From contig NC_073745.1 of NCBI RefSeq assembly GCF_029784135.1, positions 161,089,335 to 161,153,334 on the forward strand: 64,000 nucleotides of DNA, given 5' to 3'. The stretch comes from Toxorhynchites rutilus septentrionalis. Lineage: Eukaryota > Arthropoda > Insecta > Diptera > Culicidae. Positions 40,242 to 52,170 of the stretch are shown piece by piece. The notes beneath the pieces were generated by a model. That model made no database searches and was not told where the DNA came from. It was given only the letters and a program-made list of their open reading frames with translations. A program made the position numbers and the translations under genes. Within the stretch, counting starts at the first letter, position 1; every line of letters starts with the position of its first letter.

Positions 40242-41536
40242 CCTTTTGCGGTCGTATTGAATTTGGGCATGGGTGTCGTACTGGTCGGAATTATTTTTAC
40301 TTGAAAATGTAGTGATACATGCAAGATTATGAAAAATAACCTTTTTTTATTTTTTATATATATTAGGGACATGATTTAAGGGTGCCTCAAAGTGCTCAAA
40401 GTTTTAATTTTTTCATCCTCGAAAATCTTCCAAGATGGAAGTAAAGAAAATTTGGAAAATTGATTTTTTTTTTCGATGCCAAATGACTAAAAAATGCATA
40501 AAACGTCAAAATCTGGTGTTATCTCGAAAAAAAATTTTGGCTGAAAATCAACTTCGACTTCAGCCTGAGTGGCCAAAAAATCAAAACTTTTAGCGCTTTG
40601 AGACACGCCTAAATCATGTCCGATCGTGCTGGAATTGGTCGGTTCTTTAAATTCGATAGTTATTTTTTCCCATACCCTCATTGCCTCTCAGACTAAGTCA
40701 AAAAAGGTCTATTTTCGGCCAAAAAATGTTCTTCAAGATGACACCAGATTTCATGCATTTTTAAGTCAAAACTGTACAAGGTCGGTTTTTGAAATTCGAT
40801 GATGAATTTTTTTCATACATCCATTGCCACCCTAATATATATGTATTAACTTAACAATGTATTTTAATGCGATTTTTTTTCCATGAAATATTTATATTTA
40901 TCAAGGCTCATATGGCGTTATGTGATATTTTTTATATAAAAAGATTTTGTCGCTTGATACACTTATGCAGTTATTCAAATAACATGAGACGTTTATGAAA
41001 ACAGTAGTTCTGATAGTCAATCTTTTCCATCACACCCAAGTATTCCCCTTTATTCCGCGCGGCGAGTGAGGTGAGATGGCTGAAGTCACTGCAATCCCGT
41101 AGGCGAATGGCGTGACTATAGTTTGTCACTAGGTGAGATTTGAAGTCGTGTCCGCATATGTTATCGACTCGGATATCAAAACGAAGTTGAAAAGTTAAAT
41201 AGCTTCCACAATGATGCGAGAAACATTGCTATCTCACGTCATTCGCCATGTGGAATAAGGGGGATTACAACGGCTAAATACTGCTGTCATGATTTTTTTT
41301 CCCACTTTCCTATGCATTCAACGGACTGTGCGTTGTCTTGTATGGGTGACTACTTTGTTTTATACTGAGTACCATTATCTATAACTCATAGCAGCACCGT
41401 ATTGATTCGTGAACAGGTTCATTAGACATCGAACTTCGTTTAGGAAAAGCATAAACTGATGCTTGGTTGAGTAAAATATAAGATTAGCTTGGTTTTTTGC
41501 TGTGGTGGCTGAGAGCAAACAAACGTCCACAAAGAG
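40242..41536. mobile_element. piggyBac-like element with nested MITEs
   Basis: TTAA at 40238-40241 followed by CCTTTTGCGGTCGTATTGAA; the right end GGACG... reads CGTCCACAAAGAG then GTAA (degenerate TTAA). It shares both ends and the GCTGTGGTGGCTGAGAGC pre-terminal block with 44208-44888. Nested: 40364-40838 (AGGGTGGCA family) and 41045-41263. Confidence 0.65.
41045..41263. mobile_element. ~219-bp MITE with CCCCTTTATTCC ends
   Basis: CCCCTTTATTCCGCGCGGCG (41045) pairs with CGCCATGTGGAATAAGGGGG ending at 41263; the pairing continues through GAGTGAGGTGAGAT / ATCTCACGTCATT. Confidence 0.75.
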
Positions 41537-42485
41537 GTAATGGTACTCATATACCCATTCTAAGGCCTACGGAAAACGAACACATGTCTCCCACTCATTA
41601 GTCCCTGTCCCATAATTTGTGAGAAATAATCTTCGCATCAGGGGTATTCAGCAAATTTTGGGCGAGATCTTTATTCGTACAGCAGAAATAACGTATCGAA
41701 ATTGTTTTGAATGCTCAATGAAAGCCACTTATAGCGCCAAACTTCAAGCTCGTTTTTCTCGAAATCAAAAAAAAATGTCACATGATCCGGTCTGACTTAA
41801 CACCGACCAAATGGATGTCAAAACCAAAGGAAATGCAATTGAAATTTTCTTTGATGTAAAGTTTCGTATCAAAATCAACGTTTTACCAACATTTCCCCAC
41901 ACGACGCTTAACCATTTTTTGTCAAGATATTTGTTCTTGTTTCGAGCTGAAAAACACTCGAACGCAGTCTTCCATGTTTCACAAAAAACACTGCGTCCGG
42001 AATAAACATGTCCACGCTGCTGTTCACAGTTTTGTGTTTGAGTACAAACATGATTTTTTCGTACCTATGTTAGAAAATGTGACATGTTTGTATTCGTGGT
42101 ATGTTTGAACATACGATTTAATCCCAATGTTTCACATGATGTTCGAACATGGTGTACAGTTTCTCTTGCATTTTCACCCCAAGCACCGGGGGGTGCGTAG
42201 AGTAGAAGAAGCGAATCGGACACCACACCACCACCACTCAACGCGTGGTGTGTTGGTATGTTGACATGGCAAAATGCTTTCCTTTCATGACAATGGGTGA
42301 TTCATCAAAAATATTGAGCAAATAAAATAAACCTCTTTTTTCTGTTCTGAACAAAATAAACATCGATTGATATGAGAGTTTTTCACATTTGATATCATTA
42401 TTTAGTTCACGCATCAATTTATATATTGAATTCATGTAACATTCGCTATTATTAGCTATTTGAACAAGTACTAAAATTTAATTAT
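41537..42485. other. Intergenic, no gene recognised
   Basis: Contains alternating TGTTTG/CATGTTTG-type motifs around 42010-42150 (ACATGTTTGTATTCG, TGTTTGAACATACG) and a CACCACCACCA run near 42228. No supported coding region. Confidence 0.35.
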
Positions 42486-42489
42486 TCAG

Positions 42490-42535
42490 CAGTGACATGT
42501 TAGGCGTGACGCTAACCACTTGACCACGGGAGCAA
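42490..42535 (-). mobile_element. tRNA-like SINE head fragment
   Basis: Minus strand GCTCCCGTGGTCAAGTGGTT then AGCGTCACGCCTAACATG: a tRNA-like 5' half with A box, without a B-box half. A pseudo-tRNA or SINE fragment, not a gene. Confidence 0.55.
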
Positions 42536-42976
42536 CAATTTTGGCTGGATCTTTGAATACAAATGGCCAATACTGCTTGTTCGCGACGATCGCGACCCGA
42601 GCTATAAAACGAGCGGAGACGAGGAGAAGAAAGGATGATGCAATCGCATGCACACATAGCATATGTAGTGCAGTGTAAGTGTAGCTTTTAGTTTTTTCCT
42701 TCATTCAGTTTGTGATAACATCGAGAAATTGATGGTGTGTTTTAGCCGCTGAAATTTCTCTGCTGGTTCTGCTGTGTGCCGCTGAAGGTTGCATCTAAAA
42801 CTAATTTTTGGATATTTATTTTTTTGGTCAGCATTTGTACGACGTCGCCCGCTATGCAGTCGGCTCCCCAGACTTTAATTGCCAACATGCACGCAAAAAA
42901 AATAGAAAGCTTCTTTCTATTCAGAGAATGTTTTCTTTGAACGAAACCAAGGATTATTTAATCAGACTTGCAAAAT
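42536..42976. other. Intergenic, TATA-like sequence, no gene recognised
   Basis: CGAGCTATAAAACGAGCGG at 42598 is a good TATA-box match with TCATTCAGTTTG at about 42700, too far to be its initiator. No coding region follows. Confidence 0.3.
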
Positions 42977-42986
42977 GTGCATGAAC

Positions 42987-43453
42987 GATCTATAAACTTT
43001 TACTTAGTCGCGACAATACATACACACACTCTTTACAGATACACGGGCCGAAGGTTGTGCAGTCCACTGATGATTCAACAAGAGCCAAAGGCTGTACCGC
43101 TCATGACAACTCTACACGAGCTGATGATTGCGCCGGCTAGTGATCATTCTATCCTAGATTCCTCGAGTCGAAAAAGACGCACCACGCCAGATATGAGGTG
43201 CAGACTAGGGGGTCGTTGCTGATTAATGGTCAGCTGCATCCCAATAGGAAGTATCCCATGTCGGGCACACGTACAGAGCACTGAAGACTGCAACATCCCA
43301 ATTATGAGAACACTTGTAATACTAACCTCGAGCCAACCGCGAGTAATCGGTTACATATTACTAACATAGTTGTAAGCAAACATTGTCAAAATATTGAACT
43401 CTCGGCCCCGTTAGGCTGACGCCATATGAGCCTTAATAAAAATATATATTTTG
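42987..43453 (+). mobile_element. 5'-truncated LINE: 3' UTR only, TSD-flanked
   Basis: GTGCATGAAC at 42977-42986 and 43454-43463 flanks 467 bp that match the 3' UTR of the LINE at 36338-36812 (CTTTACAGATACACGGGCC, CCTCGAGCCAACCGCGAGTA, AATAAAAATATATATTTTG). A retrotransposition product with no coding sequence. Confidence 0.93.
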
Positions 43454-43463
43454 GTGCATGAAC

Positions 43464-44203
43464 TTATAGCCTCCTAGTTCGTGCAATTTTTGAAATGCGA
43501 ACTAAATTTCAAGTTCGTTTCTGTGAAAAAGTATTCTACGAAGAAATGAATAATTTCTTTCCGTGTATGAAAAGAAACGAAACAAAAGCAATGAATACTG
43601 CGACATCGGGTGATATGTTTGTACATGATGTTCTTGAATTATAAACATCGTGTTTGTTTTCACAAGTCTATGTTTGCGTATTATTGTTCGTGTTGGGGAT
43701 AGACACTCAACACTAGCGAGAATCATGTTCGAATTCAAACAAAAACATGGAATTTTCACATCGCGTGGACATGTGTAAGTGTTTTTCGGAAGACTGCTCG
43801 AACGTAATGTTACAAAAAATGATATTAACAATAGTTTGCTTTGTTTACAAATCCTAAAATTGGACATTTCTCTTCAAGACAAATTTTACTCGAAATCTAG
43901 TACACTGAAAATATTAACTCGAAAAAGTTACAAAATACTAAAATCAATTCGGTTCGAGATTGAATTATTTCGAAACGAGTTCGAAATGCGCAATGTCACC
44001 CCAGATCTCAACGTTTTATGCACTTTCAATTATTTTTTAATTACTGGGGAAAGAAAATGTTCCTCTATAAAAGTTGCAAATTGTATTTAAAAATATGATT
44101 CTCAACCGACAATGCTGTATGTCATAAATTGATAAGCGCAATTTTTGATATTTTCTGTTGGGACTCAACCCAGGTTCTATCACAGATCATATATGATAAC
44201 AGT
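43464..44203. other. Intergenic; inverted copy of 39110-39290 at 43870-44035
   Basis: Apart from that repeat copy I recognise no feature. Confidence 0.4.
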
Positions 44204-44403
44204 TTAACCCTTTGCGATCGTATTAAATTTGAACTTGGGTGTGGTGTGATACTGGTCGTAATTATTTTTACTTGAAAAAGCAGTGATGTATAACTTTGCG
44301 GGATTATATGCAGTATATTCATAACTTGTGAGATAATGAAAGATGAACATTATTAAATTTTTGTAAACTTCAAATATGTATTTACTAAACATGTGTTCAA
44401 TGT

Positions 44404-44622
44404 TCAATTAGTTCCATATAAAGAATGTGTGTCAAATTTTTTCTTCGTGTGATATCTTTCGAAACAGTCCATAAAAATGCAGCCCTGGTTTTCGCATATA
44501 TAACAAAAATAATTAGTTTGATATCTTCCGCCCTTGAAATATCTATTTGAACATACAGAATAATGCTCTTTCATCTGCATATTGCCGCAATGCATGAAAT
44601 TTTCCATTAAGCCTTCCCTCAA
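44404..44622 (-). pseudogene. piggyBac transposase C-terminal Cys-rich fragment
   Basis: Reads CSNRYFKGGRYQTNYFCYIC, then CIFMDCFERYHTKKKF: the C-x..-C-x2-C ... C-x3-CF-x2-YH pattern of the zinc-binding tail of piggyBac transposases. The catalytic domain is missing, consistent with the short element. Confidence 0.75.
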
Positions 44623-44706
44623 GCATAGGTAATAACTTTTGTTTATACTGAGTACTGTTATTTATTATTCATAGAAGCCCCATTTTGACTCATTGACATT
44701 GATTTT

Positions 44707-44765
44707 CTAGAGGCGAATGAACTGAAAAGTTTAAACCCTCTTAAATCCAAAAAGAAGAAGAAGAA
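44707..44765 (+). mobile_element. 59-bp retroposed hairpin unit with (AAG)n tail
   Basis: A perfect 12-bp duplication GACATTGATTTT (44695-44706; 44766-44777) flanks CTAGAGGCGAATGAACTG, AAAAGTTTAAACCCTC and an AAGAAGAAGAAGAA tail. Related hairpins are at 22465-22500 (complement), 27035-27070 and 57893-57930 (complement). Confidence 0.85.
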
Positions 44766-45184
44766 GACATTGATTTTGACATTAAAATTCGTTTATAAAA
44801 ATGTGAACTGATGAATTGTTGCGTAAAGTATAACATTAGTATAGTTCCTTGCTGTGGTGGCTGAGAGCTGACAAACGACCCCAAAGAGTTAATCAGAGAA
44901 TAAATCCCGTAATGTCATTATTGAAATTTCACAAATATAATAGTTATCAAAGGAATGGTTATCAAAAGAACACGTACACACAACAGATCAAACAATGAAT
45001 TGGAAGCGAAAAAACATTTTTTTGATTTGCTTTCCCACTAGAAGATCGTTTGTATATCCAAGTCATAAATTGTCTCAGCGTCTCCGATTTTTTTCTGATG
45101 AATAAAAAGTATTCAAATATTACACATGAATTGAGAAAAACGAGATCATCGAAGCGTCGAAATGCGAGCGAAATTCAATTCATT

Positions 45185-45433
45185 TCAGGCATTCGATTTT
45201 TGTCCACTAATCATGCACATGTGGGTTTTCTGTAACAGTGATTTCATCATTTTTGGGGCACGCAAATCATTTTCCAGCTCTGATAAATTTCTATCGTAGA
45301 GACCCATAAACGCTTCCATTATTGAATTAATGCTTGTTAGATTGGGAAAGTTTCTACGATTTAACATTGCAGCAACCTGGAGTGTCGAATCATCGGAATC
45401 GAATCTCTCTCTCATCTGCTTAATCGGCCGCAT
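45185..45433 (-). other. 82-codon ORF, unrecognised
   Basis: ATG-initiated, MRPIKQMRERFDSDDSTLQV ... LYDRNLSELENDLRAPKMM. Composition looks protein-like, perhaps a transposase fragment; I do not recognise the family and there is no splice support. Confidence 0.3.
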
Positions 45434-45539
45434 GTATTATAAATTCAACTGAATCGATATTTTAACGCTTTGACGGCCATGGTGTTTTGGCCAAAAAGTA
45501 CCTGAAACCCCTGGTGTCAGGAACCCGTCTAACATAAAA

Positions 45540-45583
45540 TCCCCATCTGCCATATAAGGGTCCCCATCTGCCATATAAGGGTA
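45540..45583 (+). repeat. 22-bp tandem duplication
   Basis: TCCCCATCTGCCATATAAGG(GT) occurs twice head to tail. Confidence 0.9.
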
Positions 45584-45899
45584 AAAACTACCCGTGTTTA
45601 GTACTGCACACGAGGCCCCAAATCATGGTAAACGAGTAAAATATCGATAAAAGTTGATGGGTCTGAGCCTAAGGGGCACGGACGAGATTTTGACATAGGA
45701 CTGTAATTGTGTGTAGTAATTGCATTTGAATCGAGTTATTTCATTGTTCAAAATCTGGGCAAGTGCATTCGAGGAAGTGAAGCGGGCTTCTGAGGAAGAC
45801 ATATATGGGAAACATAATATTGAGATCGCGACTACTCAAGCTATTTTATTCTGCTATGCGTGAGTATACCATTTCGAACTTCTAAATCAGCAGCCAATT

Positions 45900-46463
45900 A
45901 CACCCATACCTCGCTTTACGGCCTAGATACGTTCCACGAAATTCGACCGCAAAGCGAAAAGCCGTATAAGGAATCAATTATTCTAATACAAATTTATACA
46001 AATTCAATCAGGTCAGTTCTAAATTTGTTCAATATGTAACATGGTTTATCATTCCAAATGCATTTTATCCTTTTATTTTTATTTCATTTGAATCAAAAAT
46101 TATATTCATTTAAACTTATTTCATTTAAACCAAAAATACATACATAATAAAAAGATAAAACATACAATACATACAAGATACATACATAAAAAACAACAAT
46201 AATCTATAAACAAAAATGAAATAATTTCATGTTACATAGAATGTGTGTATGTACACATACCTAATTTGTATGTTGCTTAAGTTATTGTCCCGAAAATATT
46301 TTTTTTACTCCTGTACAAAAGTGATTTCTGAACCAATCCTCAATTTTTTTTTGTCGTTATAACGGAACATTTCAGATCGTAAATCGAAAACGTGCCTGAA
46401 TTGAAGAGAGCCGTTATAGCGAAATGCCGTATAAAGAGCGGCCGTATAGCGAGGTACGGGTGT
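45900..46463. mobile_element. MITE with ACACCCATACCTCGCTTTAC ends
   Basis: Left end ACACCCATACCTCGCTTTAC and GGCC pair with GGCCGTATAGCGAGGTACGG GTGT at the right, about 26 bases with two differences. AATT lies on both sides. The sub-terminal regions repeat the same motif (GCGAAAAGCCGTATAAG; GCGAAATGCCGTATAAAG). Confidence 0.82.
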
Positions 46464-47362
46464 AAATTCATTAATTGCATTTCTACACAACCAAGCAACA
46501 TGCTCGATATTATGATCCTGAACCACAATTACATAAATTGTTATAGGCACGATAAAGACATTAATAAGCCCGACTTGATTGAACTTTGGGGATAATAGAG
46601 TAAAAACATCTTCTGAGAGCATCCCTCCATTGATTCTGCCAACCGATTAATGCCTATTATTTACGAATGGAAAATAATTCATGACACGTATCGACTCGCT
46701 ATGCGAGCTTACGCCCGTATGTAGGCAACAAAATTGCTTATTGCGTCGAGGAGGAAAGCGAGTTGTTAGTGCAATCGGAAAAACATACTCATTTCAATCG
46801 TCAAATTGTTTATAACTATATTTTCTGTCCGTGTTTTAAACAAAAAAAAATGTTGGATAAATTTCCAGTCTAACGATATATAACACAACATATGTCACCA
46901 TAACGATTTTGAGTAATATGCGTTTGAAAACTCCTCATAAATCGTTACATTTTTTGTAGGGTGACCCTCTATATATAAATCAAAGACATAGTCCTATGTC
47001 AAAAATCATTATAAAACAATTTATTTTTTCGAAATTACATTTTTTATAACATTATTTCAAGCTCGTGAAATGTCTTCCAGACATCCAGTCCAGACATAAA
47101 AACTTTTCGGAGCATTTCGGGCAGTGATAAATTGTAATTGGTAGAATAATACATGCAGTGATGCCAAACTATGAGATCGATGTGTCCTACAATGTATTGA
47201 GGCCAATAGAAAACGAAAAACACATTAGTTTTAACGTAAAACGTATGTTGTAGCACACACGTTTGAAACTTTAGAAGATTTCGCGTGTGCAGTGCTGCAC
47301 TCATGGCCCCAGCGGAATAATTTTTGAGTGCAGTATGGCACTCATAGCCGTCTAAGTGTTAA

Positions 47363-48045
47363 GAATAGTCGATCGATGTAGTACTATTATTTCATAAGTA
47401 TGGTAAATGTCTGTCAAGATCTGTTCAGTATCAAGTTTCACAGCGTTTTTTCCAGTTTGGTGTAAATTTGAAATATTTCGATAAATAAACAGTGTCAAAT
47501 ATGCCTTGCTGAAAAGGACTCAAAAATTTTCGTGACTAATGGCTGGCTCCGGCGTCAGGCAGATGACATAAATCAAACGATATATCTCTCGCCACAGAAA
47601 CTTCCAACATTGAAAATTATGCTTCCAATGGCGATTGCGGTTTCTCTAATATTTATTAAAAATTGTATTAATTATAAAAAATTTAAATTTAAAGTTTAAA
47701 CGTAAAACATTTTACCGTTAGTCTCTGACTAAACATAGTACTGTAGAACGCGAAGTTAAAATTGCCCGTGAAATAGTCTAGCAAAGCCATTGTGAATAAC
47801 GAAAATCGTGGATAGCGCAAAAAGACTGAAAATAAGGTGTTAGCACGAAATGAAGGTATTTCTTTTATTAAAGGCCACATCACTAAAATGGGGATTAGTT
47901 ACTATTAGAGGGAATGTGAAAGCTATGAACAAAACGAAAGACCTGCCTGCCAAGTAACTAACGAATTCCGGTTCGAATCATAAGACGTATTGCATTTTCT
48001 TTGTTGTTAGCGCTTGCAATTGGTTTCTTTGTGGATTGTGATTTT
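47363..48045. other. Intergenic, no gene recognised
   Basis: A/T-rich. A minus-strand 64-codon frame at 47689-47883 has no known motif. Confidence 0.35.
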
Positions 48046-48298
48046 ACTTTTGACGTAGGACTACGTCTTTCATTTCTGTACTGGGGTGTAAGTTCAAAGT
48101 TTCGAAAACGAAAGCGTTACGTCGAAGAACGAGATTTTGAGCGTTAATAGCTCCTAGACAACTGAACGAAATGGTATGATAAACACTTCGAAAGATAAAA
48201 TGTTCACGCGTTATATGCTTGTTACTTTTTATCCAGAAACTTGTTTCAATAGCCCTAAAATTGCTTTCAAAACAGGCTATTGAAATCACCCTAATCGG

Positions 48299-48334
48299 TA
48301 TATAACCGAGTGCCGCTCGGAAATCCACTCAGTT
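48299..48334 (+). promoter_or_regulatory. Core promoter-like TATA + initiator
   Basis: TATATAAC at 48299 and TCAGTT at 48329-48334, with GAGTGCCGCTCGGAAATCC between. Spacing of about 32 bases from TATA start to the initiator A is ideal for RNA polymerase II. Confidence 0.55.
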
Positions 48335-48369
48335 ATGATTGCACAACGATTGAGGTACGATCGCTGGAA

Positions 48370-48725
48370 TGGATGGATGTTTCCCCAACACAAACTTCAA
48401 CATCATGAAGCCTGAGGAAATCAGCATTTCAAAATAGATGCAAGCTGCGGGTACTTTTGTACTCGCTTGCGTTTCTGGAAATCGAAATGTTTCCCTAACA
48501 CAGATTTCAAAACCATGGAGCCTGAGGGAATCGGCATTGCAAAAAAGATGCCAGCTGCGGTTTGTATTACTTGCGTTTCTTCAAACCGGAATGTGTTTTC
48601 CCAATACAGATTGGGAAACCAAAATGTTGGGAAAATCTGTATTGCAGATACATTCAAGTCGGCAATACTTTTATATCCCCATGCATTTTTACACTCCGGA
48701 ATTCGTTTTGCTAACACGTCCTACA
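48370..48725 (+). repeat. Tandem ~107-bp repeats (copy 4)
   Basis: Three units with CCC(T/A)ACACA(G/A)A(T/C)TTCAAAACCATG-type and ATGCAAGCTGCGGGTACTTT blocks. Confidence 0.78.
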
Positions 48726-49299
48726 AAAGCGGGTTCAAATGCAACGCTTTGGCTCGATTAAGACTGCATTGAAAGATATCTCTTTATGTCGCCAGCCTAC
48801 TGAACTTCTACGCATACCGTTTGATTAGGCAAAATGTTGATAACGATTTGCTGCGATAACTACTACCATAATGCATGAATTGGATTAAATTGAGATTTGT
48901 TTGCAATTGAATTCGCAATTCGAATTCGTTTCATTTATTCACTAGTTTAATCAATAATTTAATCAATACACACAAAAGATAGCTCTGCGCAGCAGCGACA
49001 TCGTACCCAATGAGGAACATCCGAGGTGGAATTATTGCTAATTGAAGAAATACAATTGATTACTAAGCCAACGGCAGTCTCACCTCAACCTTGCGGTTAT
49101 ATCATAGGTATAACCCATCCATAGATTTTTTAACGCGGAATTTGCGTCCGCGGTTAAACTGCACGGCGGAACATCCGCACGCGAATAATCGGGGTTCTAC
49201 AGTATTTCTCAACAATTCGTAATGTATTTTGATGGAAATATTCTATACGTTATACGAATGTCGCGAATGTGGAATATTGAAGAGCCAACCATGTTTCAA

Positions 49300-49690
49300 A
49301 CCGTGACCGGAAAACAACTGCAACAACCGCTCTGAAAAAGTGTAATGTCACATGAAGGCTAGAAATATTGTAACACGGGAAAACATAATCGGTATAAATG
49401 TCTCGGTTCCTAGAATAGATCGCAACATAAATCGTATACGTGTCATGATTATGCGCCAGGCAAACGTATGCCGTCCGACACTCTCTAAAGTTCTGCCGGT
49501 CCTTGCTCAAGGATCGAATCCTATGTTTCAGACTAACCAGGCAATCAGTGGAATACAGGTTTGCACGCAAAATTGCCTTCCGACGCTATTCCTTATCCTC
49601 GTTAAATGGGGGCTGTGCCCCGATTACATTGACCTCAGAATAAATTTCGAAAAACGAAAACGAAATATTAATTTATAATAGAAATTACGC
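49300..49690 (+). mobile_element. Truncated copy of the 39.5-kb inverted-end element
   Basis: GAAAACAACTGCAAC, GGCTAGAAATATTG, CCGTCCGACACTCTC, GGATCGAATCCTATGTTTCA, GGCAATCAGTGGAAT and AATAAATTTCGAAAAACGA follow 39500-39925 in order. Confidence 0.7.
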
Positions 49691-49691
49691 T

Positions 49692-49890
49692 TTTGACGTA
49701 GGACTACGTCTAACCCTTCAATATAGGGGCCCATTTCAATATTTCGATGTGAAAAAGTGTTCAGTTTTTGAACGTTAATACCTCTACAATTAATTGATGG
49801 ATTTTGATTCCTAATACTCGAATTAACACGAACGGAACATGCCAAGTTTTTAATTTTTCTTACCTTCTAAGCTCTGTATCGTTTGTGTGT
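49692..49890 (+). repeat. Variant start of the GACGTAGGACTACGTC family
   Basis: TTTTGACGTAGGACTACGTC at 49692, then a 5' block (CAATATAGGGGCCCATTTC, GAACGTTAATACCTCT, AATTAATTGATGG) parallel to but distinct from that at 48068-48180. Defines a second subfamily. Confidence 0.65.
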
Positions 49891-50099
49891 ATGTTTATTC
49901 AGACAGACGCGAGAGGCTGAGTCCTCTCTTCCATTCGTAGATTCGCATAGGGTAGCGTGGTCTTGAACCGGCCTCTCAATAATAAAGGCCATACAATAAC
50001 GGCTTTGATATTCGCAATGCACATGCGAGTTTAACTCTTGGTTCCCAACTTGCAGCTTCATGGTTTGTGTAGATTTCAGGTTTTTGGTTCTACACATTA

Positions 50100-51914
50100 A
50101 AGTCGGAATGACTTACTTTTGAACAAGGTTTGATAGAATGTTCAATGTTTGTTCTAATTAGTATTGTTGTATGGCGCATTTCATTGAACTAGCCTTGAGC
50201 TTTCGAGATTTATTTCAAGGAAAGTAAACAAAGAAAATATTGTGCAACGGTGAACTATATTTTGTATGTTTGGAAATAATAATTGGCTTGATGGGACGTT
50301 GATTGAGTGAATATAGCGCCAGTTATTCCACAAAAGCGGAACTGTGATAACTCAATTTGTTCATTTCAGCTTTGTGGTTTTGGTTGTAACTCAAACCATA
50401 TCCATAAAACTAATTATTGAAACGGTATGTAAACGAAAAATCTTCGATTTGTGAAGTGGTCGTTTGAAAGATATAGGTTCATCTATTGTATAATATAGGC
50501 CCAATAATAAAAACATAAAATCACGAACTCTAGAGTACAAATGAACTAATGTCTTTTAGAGATATTATGTATTGAAACCGCTGTAAGTTCTCCAGAGTTT
50601 GAAGTAAAAGTCGCTTGGTTGTTGAATTTATTCTGTGTGCTTGTGAATTTTTCCGCTTGGAAAGGACTGGAAAAAATGATGATAAGAGTACGGATCGGGA
50701 CGACCGTACTGTATAAAAATGTAAATGAAAATATTTGCGGATCGGGACGATCGTATGAAATTTTGTTCATATATAGGAGGTTGTGTTCAAGACACGACCG
50801 CAGTGTTGACGTAGAACTACGCTGTGGTTTAATTCAAGTCGCTTGTTTATAACTGCAATTTTATTTTATAATGCAACGAATATTTTGAAATAACTTTTCT
50901 ATCAGTTTGGTCGCTCTGAAATGTTTCTTTTCATTGTAGAATCATTTGATGATAATTGTTTGAAGATTCATTCTTGTGCTCGCAGAACAATACTTTGCTC
51001 GAGATAAGCGCAGCTGTCATCCTTAGTGGAGAAAGTTTTACTACTGGCAAGCAAAACCACATCACATACAAAATTCCAGAACGACATTTTCTTGTTTGGT
51101 GACTAATAGCGAATTCTTTTTTGTTCAGTTTCAACCCCAGTGCCGCACTAACTGCTGTCAAAACGTTTTTTTATTCACTCAGTTTTAACCTAGTGTCGCA
51201 CTAGGTTCGCCCCGAAAGCTGTTAGATTCGCACTGAGATGTTTCGCGGGTTGGCACTCGGGTTCACCAATACAACTATACTGAACTGTCAAGTTCCGAGT
51301 ATTGTTTTGGAAAATCTAAAAATAATGAACAAGAAAATGGAAAACCTGCTGCTTTTGCTTTTGTATTATTGGAATCGTAATCCAGTTCGGATTCTGATTT
51401 TGAAGAGTATATTCGTGTAGACGGCATTCAGCTACGTGTGCTTAGATTGGGACGCGAAATAATGATGGATATTCAGGTGGAATAAACATGCTTTCAAAAT
51501 CAAAATTATGAATGAAAATTTACTTTACCGTATGGAGTATTTATTTTATGTGATGAAATAAGAGGTTTTTTCCGATATCGCAGGAACATATTGAACGAAA
51601 ACTGTGTCCAATGATGATTTTATATTATAGTATAAATTATTTGTGGAACAAACAGCAAATGCATCGACAAATGGTTAAGTGAGTGTCAGAACTATATGTG
51701 TTAGGTAATCAAACAATATGAAGTAAAAATTTTCATTCATACTTTTATATTTTTACACTGCACTTGGCCCTTCTGATCTGATAGAGAATAATTTACCTCC
51801 CAAGCACTAATATCGCCACCAGACGTCGACACTGTACATTTGTCGCCGCAAATATAAACAAATCAGACTATCTAACGCACACCAACAAACCACCGCATTC
51901 GTGAAACTGAAGAC
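50100..51914. other. Intergenic; short repeats, no gene recognised
   Basis: 50675-50835 holds one unit of the 92-bp minisatellite plus the GACACGACCGCAGTGTTGACGTAG block. 51125-51215 holds two related CAGTTT(C/T)AACC...GTG(C/T)CGCACTA segments, the second with the palindrome ACCTAGTGTCGCACTAGGT. No supported coding frame. Confidence 0.45.
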
Positions 51915-52170
51915 GTTTTTGACGTAGGACTACGTCTTTCATTTCTATACCGGGGTGTAAAATCAAAGTTTCGAAAACGAAAGCGTTACGCCGGAGACCG
52001 AGATTTTGAGCGTTAATAGCTCCTAAACAACTGAACGAAATGGTATGATAAACACTTCATTCGAAAGATAAAATGTCTACGCGTTATATACTTGTTACTT
52101 TTTGATCCAAAAACTTGTTTCAATAGTCTTAAAATTGCTTTCAAAACAGGCTATTGAAATCACCAATCGG

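Larger units (their letters stand above)
44208..44888 (-). mobile_element. piggyBac-like element, internally deleted, TTAA-flanked
   Basis: TTAA at 44204-44207 and 44889-44892; ends CCCTTTGCGATCG and complement CTCTTTGGGGTCG. Holds a piggyBac transposase C-terminal fragment and a nested 59-bp insert. Confidence 0.82.
45466..47358. mobile_element. piggyBac-like element, TTAA-flanked, ~1.9 kb
   Basis: TTAA at 45462-45465 and 47359-47362; ends CGCTTTGACGGCCATGG and complement CACTTAGACGGCTATGAG. At 47055-47115 the minus strand reads YHCPKCSEKFLCLD, a piggyBac-like C-terminal zinc motif, then shifts frame. A MITE (45900-46463) is nested. Confidence 0.7.
48049..49125 (+). mobile_element. GACGTAGGACTACGTC-family element with promoter and 107-bp repeats
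   Basis: Starts TTTTGACGTAGGACTACGTC (48047), carries the shared 5' block, the TATA/initiator segment, 107-bp repeats (48370-48725), and the family's 3' end CTAAGCCAACGGCAGTCTC then CCTTGCGGTTATATCATAGG (49061-49117). The most complete simple copy in the window. Confidence 0.8.

Noticed and set aside
42490..42535. Functional tRNA gene on the minus strand
   Set aside because: Only a 5' half with A box; T arm and 3' acceptor are absent.
42598..42606. TATA box at 42598 as promoter of a gene
   Set aside because: No initiator at proper spacing and no coding sequence downstream.
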